A program made the position numbers and the translations under genes. Shown piece after piece: positions 37,601 to 47,700 of a stretch of 64,000 nt of DNA. How positions within the stretch are numbered: the stretch's first letter is position 1; the number at the start of each line of letters is the position of its first letter. This stretch comes from Atopsyche davidsoni (lineage: Eukaryota > Arthropoda > Insecta > Trichoptera > Hydrobiosidae). The notes below the pieces were generated by a model. The model was not told the origin of the DNA and ran no database searches. It saw only the letters and a list, made by a program, of their open reading frames with translations. The stretch covers positions 10,230,001 through 10,294,000 of the forward strand of contig JAILWY010000021.1 in assembly GCA_022113835.1 (NCBI GenBank). The letters are read 5' to 3'.

Positions 37601-40144
37601 TGTCGAATTAAAATAAATCTTGGATACACCCGATCGCCAGAGACAGCACTATAAATTAATATTTTTATTTAGTACTGTTATAGTATTCTGCAAAATGGTT
37701 TTTATCATATAAAATTTTAAAATCATCCATCAAACTTGTTATCCTTTTCCGGAAAAGTTTGATGTAAATTTTATTTTAATGGCATTATATTATTCGATGA
37801 TTCCATTAATATTGTTGAGTGCAAATTTATTAAAATGGACAGTGAAAATTCAAAGGTAATTGAATTATCGACCATGCGACTTTAATGGAAGCAGATAATG
37901 CACTATTTACAATTTTCGATCGATCGAATAGCAGAGAGAACACTAGAGATTAGTTATTCAATGCAATTCTTTAAATAAATTCTATATATAATATGTACAG
38001 TAATTTTTTGTTTGTCTATGTTTTTCATTTTTTTGCGCAGTATTTTTTTAGTGGTTTTATTCCTCTTAATATATATTTTTATTTTTAAAGATAATAATAA
38101 AATTTTAGACACAAATCAAATCATTATTTGTGAGCAAATGATTATTTGGGAAATCTAGTTTTCAATTCGACGGTTTGTGCAAACGCGATCTTTTCACAGC
38201 GCACATGTCAAGCAGCATTATTGAATGCTTGTGTTCTGCTTTATATTCATGATACTAATCTAAATTCAGCTGAAGATGTTATTCGCTTAGGCACTGGAAT
38301 GCTTTGCATAACCGATTACGAGTCGGCGCCCGGAAAGGAGAAATGTTCTAATAAATTTATATCCGACCAGCAGGTAGAAGGACAATAAAGACAACGACTG
38401 ATTTCGACCGAAACTATGCGGTGCAGCGTTCATTGTGGCGAATTTCACATATCAATACTATCATGAATGCTTTCAGGTTATTAAATATTAAATTATTAAA
38501 AACGAAGTGACGGATATTTGCTGTTTAGTCAAACAAACAAAAAAAAAACATTGAATTAAATACATAAAATATTTTTTTGGTTTAATCAGAATACTAATAA
38601 ATGAACCAATAATGATATCAAATATTTTGGAATAATGCGTACTTGTACAGGTTTATTGTGTATTCAAATTATTATATATATTAAATAAATAATTATTGAT
38701 TTTTATTAACGTTTAGAATTCAGAATAGAATAAAAAAAAATAATGTAAAAACAATTCTTAATATTGAATGAAACGATCGATTTTTCAGATTAAAAAAAAT
38801 CGTATCGTTATAAAAAAATAGCTAGTTTGTGTATGTAAATCATAGGAGTAAAAGAGCTCGGGGACCTACTACACTACTCTCCCTAAGACACCATGAAATT
38901 TGGCTCAGCATAAATATATGTTCAATTATATGGTCGCCAACCTCATTTGAGGAGAGACACCCGAAGAAGAATTAAATCATAGAATATTCTGTGATATTGA
39001 TCCCCGCTCTCCCCATTCTGTTGCTTGTGCATTGTAATGGAGTAGTGAACTTGGAATGATTGTGGAGAGATATGATCTGGAAGTGGTGGGGCTCCTGCTA
39101 CTGTTTTTGTAGCTTGCTGCAGAAGAAGTATCAGATCTAAACGCCAGAGCTTTGTAAGGGAAGGATTATATAATGGGCAGCAGTAAAACGCAGATTTTTC
39201 CTTCCAATACAGGGTGTCCAAAGAGAGTATCAGGTATTTGTTAGTTCAGTAAAACAAAAAATACTAGTAATCAAGTATTTTTTTAATTGTTGATTATAAG
39301 AATACAAAATGGAGAATTATTTCAAAATGATGATGTTATCCAAATAGTGACCGTTACGCGCTGCTGGCACTCTTCTAATCTGGAACAAAGATTACTGATA
39401 ACACGCTGACACATAGCCCTCGATATTGCTGCCATTTCTGACCTGATGTTTTGTTTCAATTCCTTTAGGTTCGTCAGATTATTCTCATAAACCCTACTTT
39501 TAAGGTATCCCTATACAAAATAGTCAAGAGGGCTAAGGTCGGGGCTTCTGGGAGGTCAGTTGATGTTACCTCTACGAGAAATTACCTTATTAGGGAATAA
39601 TTCGTTAACAGCTTCAATTGATTGATTGGGTGTATGGAAAGTATTGGAACCAGGTTCTTGAGTTGAAACCTTGAAACTCCTGGAATTCTGGGCCCAAAAA
39701 TTTTCGCAGCATATCGCAATAACGGTCACTATTCACATTCACCCGATGCTCTTTTTGGACACCGGTGTATAAAACTGCAGTGAACACTGGCTCATCATTA
39801 GTATATGCTCAGTGGAAAGGTCTCCAACCTTCTCTGAGGAGAGGCACTTGATGAAGAGTTGATAGTACAGTATCAGCGGGGTCGGCATGCGTACCTGGGG
39901 GATGGCGGTGGTGGCGGCGTCCACGAGGGTGGAGTTGAGCAGGGTGCCGTTGGGGTCGGTGCCGTTGAGAGGCCACTCCAGCACGGAGGAGGCACTCTCG
40001 TTGGCCCAGGCCAGCAGCTCACCTTCAGTCCACAGTGGCTGAAGGCCGGCTGATCGGTGCAGCTGGTAACCTGAGCAGTCGCCGCGCCCGAAGATGCGCT
40101 GGTAAACCGATTTGCACAGCCGCTCCCGCTGCTTCTCCAACTTC
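34658..40144 (-). CDS. Muscarinic acetylcholine receptor, GAR-2/mAChR-B type, 5' partial
   Basis: A class A amine GPCR for acetylcholine; this insect subtype is known to couple to Gi/o. Exons in transcription order: 40144-39895 (tentative), 37181-37004, 36915-34658; phases agree and about 894 residues are visible. Exon 2 carries TM1 (NILVLLAF) and [20 protein letters not shown] of TM2. The long last exon holds TM3 with the ligand aspartate ([17 protein letters not shown]), [14 protein letters not shown] (DRF in place of DRY), TM4 [17 protein letters not shown]5 [18 protein letters not shown], then an i3 loop of about 525 residues rich in Ser, Thr and Pro (about 34910-36490), TM6 with ACWTPYHI, and TM7 [12 protein letters not shown] (NPxxY). 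The C-terminus is [11 protein letters not shown]. No start codon is visible. The subtype call rests on the TM5 flank and the C-terminus. Confidence 0.93.
37182..38845. other. Muscarinic receptor intron, proximal part
   Basis: AT-rich intron sequence between the TM1 exon and the repeat cluster. No gene or repeat recognised. Confidence 0.6.
38846..38971 (+). repeat. Interspersed repeat R1, copy C (3' portion)
   Basis: Matches the 3' half of R1: GCTCGGGGACCTACTACACTA, a GCTCAGCATAAATATATG block, ATGGTCGCCAACCT and the end GGAGAGACACCCGAAGAAGAA. It directly precedes copy B. Confidence 0.7.
39210..39767 (-). mobile_element. Tc1/mariner-type transposon, 558 bp, internally deleted
   Basis: The terminal inverted repeats are CAGGGTGTCCAAAGAGAGTATC on the left and, as inverse, CACCGGTGTCCAAAAAGAGC on the right, with TA on both sides (39208-39209 and 39768-39769). 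On the minus strand it retains the C-terminal part of a transposase, including the [13 protein letters not shown] signature around a catalytic Asp. The N-terminal part is missing and at least two stop codons interrupt what remains, so it is dead. It lies inside repeat R1 copy B, in the intron of the muscarinic receptor gene. Confidence 0.88.
39270..39720 (-). pseudogene. Mariner transposase fragment, degenerate
   Basis: Minus-strand remnants read [13 protein letters not shown], then a TAG where the family usually has Trp before [11 protein letters not shown], then [20 protein letters not shown] and [13 protein letters not shown] also occurs just before PPRSPD. Only the C-terminal catalytic region is left. 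Confidence 0.85.
39895..40144 (-). CDS. Tentative N-terminal extracellular exon of the muscarinic receptor
   Basis: A GC-rich open stretch on the minus strand between CGCTCCGCAG (acceptor) and CAG/GTACGC (donor). It supplies one base to a split codon and 83 full codons, ending in phase 0, which fits the phase-0 start of the TM1 exon at 37181. It contains four Asn-X-Ser/Thr sites (NES, NGT, NGT, NST) and two cysteines, as expected of a glycosylated extracellular N-terminus, but no domain is recognised. The upstream exon with the start codon was not found. It could instead belong to another gene, which is why it is listed separately. Confidence 0.6.
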
Positions 40145-40159
40145 CTGCGGAGCGAACAA

Positions 40160-40256
40160 AACAGCTATACTAATAACAGTTAATACTAATATGATCAGGC
40201 ACATTAGTTCACTCATAGAAAATGCCTAATAACTAATCATATTAGTAATAATATAA
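40160..40256. mobile_element. Foldback MITE family M2, deleted copy
   Basis: Shares ACTAATATGAT, CAGGCACATTAGTTCA and ATCATATTAGTAATAATATA with the palindromic element at 52.9 kb, but most of the second arm and the loop are lost. It starts about 15 bases upstream (in transcription sense) of the acceptor of the muscarinic receptor exon at 40144. Confidence 0.7.
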
Positions 40257-40403
40257 ACCTGTAATAAGTAGAAAATACGCACTCGATTGACGTTCAATCC
40301 AAAAAATAGACATACATAATAACAGTTAAGCTGATACGACGAAAAATTATTTTAAAATGTTTTGAAATTCAATATTTTTGACAGAGAGTACTTGGTGGAA
40401 TTC

Positions 40404-40503
40404 CATTTTAATATTTTTGAGTAAAATACTTAGTGAAAAATCAACATCAATAAAAAAACACGTGGAAAATCACTCAGGTATTTTACTCAAAAATATAAAA
40501 ATG
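40404..40503. mobile_element. Foldback element, about 33-bp arms
   Basis: The left arm at 40404-40436 (core ATATTTTTGAGTAAAATAC) and the inverted right arm at 40470-40503 (core GTATTTTACTCAAAAATAT) are separated by about 33 bases. No coding capacity. Confidence 0.65.
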
Positions 40504-40509
40504 TTTTCG

Positions 40510-40575
40510 CAACAAGTGTGGGATTCCAACTCACAGCCACGATGGTACCGAGTTTTATAAACTCCCATCCTTTCA
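40510..40575 (-). repeat. Possible tRNA-derived SINE head, decayed
   Basis: On the minus strand, GAGTTGGAATCCCAC resembles a Pol III B box with its flank, preceded by TGGCTGTG. The cloverleaf is not complete, so it is not called a tRNA. Confidence 0.3.
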
Positions 40576-40884
40576 TATGTGAATTCACTACCCATTTAAC
40601 GTATACACAGTCACAATAAATTTATTTATTATTGTGAGCGCTTCCGTCTTGCATGAGTTTCTTCAGAGTCTAAAGAAACCCTTGAAAATCAAAAGTGCTT
40701 GTATTATTCTAGTTATTTGACTATCATTATTTTTTTTGATGTTATTAAAAAATTAAACAATTTTCCATACATTATTTAAAATGTTAACGGCGTGAGGCAC
40801 GTGAAACGTAAAAGTGGTCGTGAGCACGGTTAAACGTTCCCACATATTTTATTTTATCAAGTCCCGCAATGGACTATGAAGTTT

Positions 40885-41041
40885 AAGTTGCCTACACACG
40901 CCGCGACACAACCGGCAAGTAGCGGCCTCATTTGGGTTGTTTACAACAAAATAATTATTATATACATTTAAATTTAATCACACGCCACGGGCTAGTTACA
41001 AATCGGTTGTCAGCTGTAGTGACTACGCGTGTAGGCGGCTT
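40885..41041. mobile_element. Short MITE family M1, copy 2
   Basis: Left end AAGTTGCCTACACACG; right end is the inverse of AAGCCGCCTACACGCG; 13 of 16 terminal bases agree. Inside both ends there is a CAACCG-type block, as in copy 1 at 5876-6011. No coding capacity. Confidence 0.7.
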
Positions 41042-43920
41042 TGATACCACCAGGCTGAGCTGGCACGGTGACCGCGGGTTGCGGCCGGGAATCTGGGGCG
41101 CGGTCTGCAGCACGATGGTCCAACCCCAACCCCATAATCATATTTACGGAAAATAATTGCATTTCATAATTGAAACCATAAAAAATAAGCACATGCCATT
41201 AAATATTTTGATATAAATATTACTTTTTAGTTTGAAACGATACTCAAATTATTCACTGTGTCCATAACATAAAATCAACTCCACGCTGATTGATGAAACG
41301 CTATATATTTAATTGATATTTACGAGAGTGTTAAATAGAGTTAGCGATATAAATTAAAATCTTAAAAAAACATCATAAATCATTTTAATTTATTTAATCT
41401 CATAATATTTACGTATCAATTGAAACAAGCTTTTATATTTATTCTACGACAAGCTACTAACACTATAAAATACAATCGTGTGTTGCATGTATACTGTAGT
41501 TTTACATTTTGGTTAAAGCTTATTAATATGAAACAAAGATTACTGTGCTTACATTGAAAAATCTTTTTTCTCAAAATGAATGTAATACGCTTGAAGAATT
41601 TTTTTTTTGATTGTTCGTTGGCATTTTTCGCTTATTCAAGGATTGTGATTGGCTTAAACGAATTCAGTGCTCTGAGCATAAATGTCGAAACAAAGAATAA
41701 ACGAACCAGAACCACCCCCTCGAAAAAAAAAAAAAACCATTCAACCATTGGCATCAGACGACAAAGCTGTGCAAGTAAATGGTTCATAAAATTTGTCTGT
41801 GTGTATACTCGCGTCTCCGAAGTCATGGTTTTATCCCATAAATTGAGACTGTCTACAATCAAATGAAACGGAAGATCAAAATCAAACGGAGTTTTATTCG
41901 GTTAATTTTAAAATGTATGCGTATTGTGAAATATATTTATTTCATAAAGATTTTCGATCATGGGAGAGAGGCCCATGCGTTATAGGTGCGTGAAATCAAA
42001 ATAATGTATTTAAATGTAAAAATAAACATTTTTTGTAGTCAAGGTGTGGTTTTAATGTTATCTTTATAGTGAGATGTATTGAATTTTGCTTTGGACTTGG
42101 AGTCACTGTGTTCATAGTGCAGTTAGGCAGTGAGGTATGGATGATTTGGAATAACAGTTATACACTCATTTTTCAACGAATTTTAAATTTTTTTTTTTTC
42201 ATAGTGTAACTTGGATGTTGCCTTTATAAAAATCTGCTGACAAGCAGATCTCCCACTCTTTATCCACCAAGGTTATTCCCACCTCGCTTGGCGCCTTCCC
42301 TGCCTAACCCTGTATGTAGATGGACAAAGGATCCGAGAGTCTTTGGCTCAGAGGCGCCGGAAGTGTCCGCGCCGCGTTCCGTGACCGAGAGGCCCTTCAT
42401 ACATTTTAATTTCACAATACTTTTCAGGTATTTGGTTTTGTCACGAAAGCATGCGGGTAATTGCGGCATACGTGTTCCCACCCTCCACTGGTGGGACTTC
42501 ATGTTGCAGCGGAATATTGCGTTGATAAGCCAGCCGACTTCGTAACGTGGCGTTTGGTAAATGTATTCCAGATTTTCATAACGCTCGCTCATTAGGGTTT
42601 TTATACTTGCGTTGGACTTAAATTATGAATTAATTGTACGTTGCGTTGTGAAATATTGCTGGCGTGAAAAGACATAATCACTACACTCATAAACCAGCTG
42701 TAAACTTGAATAAATAGTGTGGAAGATTTATTAATTTTTTAATTTTAATTTGTGGGTCAATTTTAATAATTATCAGCGTATAGCAAGTGCTACGAAACTG
42801 ACAATATACTAAACTTATAGTTTAACTTATCAACTGGTATGAAATTGGACATGCACTGGTTCTCACGGATATGACCTACTTAGCGAATCAACTTTTTTCT
42901 GGCTAAGGAGCTTTTAAAAGTTTTCTGTGAAATTACGTTTATGCTTCTGTTCAAGCATCATGCAAGACGAGATATATCGTACCTCTTGAAACAGTTGACT
43001 TATACAAACAAACAAAGCTCGACCACTTACTTTTTGGAAAATCCAGTAAGGATATGGTAGAATTGTGGCTTTAGGGTAGTTGGGGTGTTTCACGTGACTT
43101 TCAAAGGGTGAAAATCGTATGATACTCACATCAGCGCGCTTAGAACGGCTGTCGAAAAGATTGTTTCCCCCTAATGTCATAAGTAGATTTGTTTAAATTA
43201 TCCATTAGAGAGACAACTAACTTTGATATTTAAATAATACATTTTTGAGATTTATTGTTTTGTGAGTTATTATGTATATTGAAGCATGTATTGGTCTTTT
43301 GTAAAACATCTTGAGTCAAATGTATTCTTACTTAAGATATAAAAAAAATCCTGTCTGTATCTTAAAAGTTGAGTGTTGGTCTTGAAGCTATAGTAGAAAT
43401 TCTGATAAATGACCCAAAATATAATAGACAGTATAGAATATTTACTTAACTATTTGATGAAAGCCTTATTTAATTATGATTTAAATGCGTCATTTGAGTT
43501 GGAACAGTGAGAAGTTAATGTTATTTTGAGGCTTACTTTATACTAACTGTATAAGCAAATGCCTGGCATAATTCCAAATCCTTGTACACGCACGCAGCAC
43601 GTCCTTCATAATGGACAGAGGGTGTTATTCTGGAACCTTCGCGGAGTAACCCGTCTTAGTCTCGGTCAGATTAGAGCCCCAAATAGCCTTAAGAAGCGCC
43701 GCGCCCTAAAACTCTGGATGGTATTTAACAAAAGTACCCCTGCTGAGGAAAACACTCGTGACCAAAGCTTTCAAAGACTGCGGAACTAGTTGAAATATTA
43801 TTATTAAGTTTATTGATCATGATTACCGACTATTATCATAAAATGTTTAATAAATCCGATTTTAGGTAATTGACTCATACATGTAATGTTTGATGGAAAT
43901 CCTCAATTTTGTTGCCAAGA

Positions 43921-43975
43921 CATAGGTGGGATTTAAATCTACACCCTCAGGATATCACGCCTTGCCAACCTTAAT
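43921..43975 (-). repeat. Possible decayed tRNA-like sequence
   Basis: On the minus strand, GGTGTAGATTTAAATCCCACC resembles a TpsiC arm and loop, preceded by GGCAAGGCG. The acceptor stem and anticodon arm are not convincing. Confidence 0.2.
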
Positions 43976-44253
43976 CATTTTGACTACTGTGATAGCTGAA
44001 AATTAAATTCGATATATGCAAGTGTGAGACGATAAATATATATGTGTATAATAAATAATAAATATTACATATATAAATATTCGATTCATTTAAATGTAAA
44101 TTATTTGTTCGTAATCTAAGATTATGTTTTAAAAAATATGAGTATAAAATTAAAACGAATTTTAAAATTTAAGCTACCACACTGATTTGCTCAAAGATAA
44201 TTTTTGCCAGGCAAATGAGTTTATCAAAGACCACCTGTCTACAAAGCCGGACG

Positions 44254-44275
44254 TATATATATATATATATATATA
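44254..44275. repeat. (TA)n microsatellite
   Basis: Eleven uninterrupted TA dinucleotides. Confidence 0.9.
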
Positions 44276-44408
44276 ATTTCAATAGCTTTAAATACTAACT
44301 CGACATTTTTCTATTTATATGGAAAGTACGCCTTTGGTGCCAGAATATACATGATAGAGCAAATGTTTGAACTATAATCATTCAGACTATAGTTCAAACC
44401 TCCCCAAC

Positions 44409-44703
44409 CTCCCCGCTCTCTCCAATTTTCTGTATAGGGCCATTCTGTACCCTGAGCTGAGAGATGTGCTCAAGAAGTACCTTATCGAGGTGAGGGGGCT
44501 CATGCTATTGTTTCTGTAGCTTGCTGCAGAAGGAATATCAGATCTCAACGCCATAGCTTTGTAAAGAAAGGATTATATAGTAAAATATTGCTATTGGGAA
44601 GCAGCATAAAACAGCTGTTTAGAAGGACGCGGGGACCCATTACACTATTTTCTCCATAGAAAACCATGAAGTATATGCTCAGAGACACTTGATGAAGAAG
44701 AAT
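44409..44703 (+). repeat. Interspersed repeat R1, copy D
   Basis: Runs from CCCCGCTCTCTCC to ACACTTGATGAAGAAGAAT, sharing with copies A and B the TAGCTTGCTGCAGAAGGAAT, ATCAGATCTCAACGCC and AAGGATTATATAG blocks. It lacks the GGTCGCC...GAGGAG part near the end. A perfect 12-bp inverted repeat lies just in front of it at 44365-44399. Confidence 0.8.
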
Positions 44704-47700
44704 AATATTCAGCAAAAATGTCTGTTGATTCATTTGAAGGAATTTTTATTTACCATCCCTTAACTGTATCACACAGAGGTGGTTAATTTGTCATCCCCCG
44801 GCTCCGGGTACAGGTGGTGCTGGCTTATCTTAGGGAGTGCTCCCGCGGCCTGCGGAGAGGCTGGGCACAGAGCGCGGAGGCTGCTCAATAGGATCATTTG
44901 TTGAAAGTTCAGCTGTATATTGGTAATCTTGTTTTCATGATTTGCTTTCCATTCTGCAATCGTCCTCGCGGGGGTTGGCCCGCTCCAATCACTCGCGGGG
45001 GTTCATTTCTTGCGATTTAGTTTTTTCGGCAAATTCTCTCTTATCGGATGAAATGATCAGTGTACATTCAGATGCGATTAGTATTATACGCCGGAGCGTG
45101 AGTGAGCCGGCGCGCTTGGAATGATCAATTTACCGCAGACTTGGCTGCTGGCAATGAAATCTTTCAGTGCTACAAAAGCCTGTATTATAAAGGAAAAAAA
45201 TCCAGATAAATATCCAAGCGCGAAGGCTTTAAAAAATATTTTTTGAATATAAAGTTACGTCAAGTTTTGGTTTTTGATTCGACGTTGCAGATTTGGTGCT
45301 TTTTTATTGTAATAACAGTTCAGAAATAATATTTGTGAACGACTATATTTTAAAGAGGTTTTACTAGTCTGTATAATTGTTAAATTTAATTTATATTGTA
45401 TATTTAAAAGTATTTAGAAAAGTCAGTAATTTTTTATTTTGATTCAGAAAAACCGAAACAAAAAATTCTTTAAAAATACTTTAAATTAAATTTAATCAGG
45501 AGTTAAGAAGTCGTTTTTCTTTATGCAAATATAGCTCATCGATGTTTTCCTAATAAATAAATATATTTAATAATTTTATTATAAGTCTTCTCGCTTTTTG
45601 AGAGTGTTATGTGTTATAAAGCAAATTTTTTTAGTTTTCAAATAAAATATGCACATAAATATGAATTTGTAGTAGTAATTTTAACAAAATAATTTTATCA
45701 AATTTCAATATATTTATTCATAATAAATAGTTGTTTTGATCTAAATGCACTGATTTTTATTCCTCTGGTATTTTAATATCTTTGCGCTGCCTTATAAAGA
45801 CCTAAAAGCTCTGAGTTGTTCATCTCATTTGCCTTGTGGACTCTGAAGAGTAAAAGAGCAAAGACCTCAAAATGCAAGGGGCAAAAGTTAATTAAATTCT
45901 GAAAACCCATACTTCGCTGAACAACGAAGAACGACATTTGTCGGTCATGAAAACTTGATTAGCTGTTTTTGAATTAAAAAAATATATTAAAAGGGATGTT
46001 ATCTTGAATTTTTTTTATTTAAGTATTTAACAGCAGTTATATTTATTTATTCATATTGATGGATGTAGTGAAAATGAATTGTAATCATAAAATAAAATTT
46101 AAAGGATGTAAAAATTACAACTTATTAAATCAATTTATGCTGTTAGTCATACTTGGAAGTTTTAATTAATTTTATGTATATATACTTCATATTTTTATAC
46201 TTAAATTAAAGGTTTGTTAATTATCTACGATACTTACGTTTTGCAAAAAGTATAATTTTCTCTTTTAATATAGAATTAAGAAAATGCCTTCTAAAGTCCT
46301 TGACTTTTTATCCCGCAGAAATCCTATGTTTATTACTAGAATGTTGATATTGTTTAAACAAAATATTTTTTTGTTTATTTTGATATTATGTAATACATAA
46401 TGAAGTGTTTGCATACTGTTTGTACACCTGTTTGTTATACTAAACTACACAAGGGTAGATAACAATGCCCCGCTGTTGGTGTTGATAACAAACCTGCATC
46501 CCTCACAGGGAGGGTCAGGGGGTAGTTCGTGACAATATTTAAGATACCTCAAGGTGTACTGAGAAACATAGTTTATACAACATAAGTAAACAATATTTTA
46601 AGCAATAATAATTTAACAGTGTATTTTCTGTGATAAATACCAAAGTAATATTTTAAAGACAGACTTATATTTAATTTGGGAGTATTATATACAAACACAT
46701 ATATATCCATACACTCATATAAAGAGTTTTAATATCATACATGTGAGCGGTAGATATAACCTTCGGGTATAAAAGCTACGTAAGTAATTATAACTAGTAA
46801 GGTGCTCGTATTAATAATGAATTTTGATTACCGTAAACAATGATACAAGTACAGTGAGAGTTTGATTAGTGATCAATGATTTATTCATCGCACGTAATCG
46901 TACATCGGATATGAGTGAATGTCGGATTGTTCTCCGGTAATTGAGACGGCGCTGGTTGGCATGTTTGAGGGAAGTTAATTGACGTTTTCAGGCAGGCTTT
47001 GATTCTTCAGAGGCAGCCTGGGTTTCTGGGAATATATCGATTGTTTGTCGTAAATTAATTCTTCTGGTAAACTCGTCTAGTGTTTAATTACAAAAACATC
47101 GTAACTGATAAACGAAAGCTTTGGATTATTTTAAAACTAGTGAATTATAACTTTTAGTACAGCATTTGTTATTTTATTCATTATTATTCCAACAGGGATG
47201 TATACCTATTGCAAGTTAATCTTATTATTTTTTTTTATATTATAGAAATTATAGCAAACATTTACTGACCTTGCAAAAAGCTAAAGATAAGAAAGCGTTC
47301 TCGATTATCCATTTCTTCTTAGGGGTGGGTCGTTTTCCCCTCAGCCTCATCCCTTTTATCAATTATGTAGTGTTACAAGTGCACAGACAACACAATCAGC
47401 GATTTATTTTCGCCACCCTCACGGTGCGAGAGGGAATGCAATTAAGCTTATGTAGCGTGAGCTTTTGTCCCGCTGAAAAGTTCTGAAATGACGTAACGTT
47501 TCACTGTGCTGAAATTATTTCGGCAACGAGTAGCAGGCTTGTTCATTAGGCAATCATCGATCAACGTGCGAAAGGTAATGAATGCGCGACAACGTTCACC
47601 TGGTTGATTTTTATTAACAGTTTTTTTGCATCTGAATATCTAAAATTAAATAAATTGAATGTGTGGCTTTTTTGTATATTTTTTTATATATTTCACTGAA

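Larger units (their letters stand above)
39001..39860 (+). repeat. Interspersed repeat R1, copy B, split by a mariner insertion
   Basis: The 5' part (39001-39209) runs from CCCCGCTCTCCCC to CTTCCAATA. The 3' part (39768-39860) resumes at TATAAAACTGCAGTG and ends GAGGAGAGGCACTTGATGAAGAG. Comparison with copy A shows that exactly the 558-bp mariner-type element plus one TA is extra. Its end lies about 30 bases from the donor of the exon at 39895. Confidence 0.85.
41042..44364. other. Non-coding DNA with GC-richer patches
   Basis: No gene recognised. Less AT-rich patches are at 41045-41140, 42250-42560 and 43560-43790; frames of up to 110 codons cross them but match no family I know. The upstream exon(s) of the muscarinic receptor could be here or further right. 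A (TA)11 microsatellite lies at 44254-44275. Confidence 0.45.

Noticed and set aside
38943..39221. 92-codon minus-strand frame
   Set aside because: Falls within repeat R1 copies B and C and runs into the mariner end; not a gene.
41010..41192. Possible 5' coding exon of the muscarinic receptor on the minus strand
   Set aside because: Frame and donor candidates do not give the phase needed by the exon at 40144, and part of it is MITE M1 sequence.
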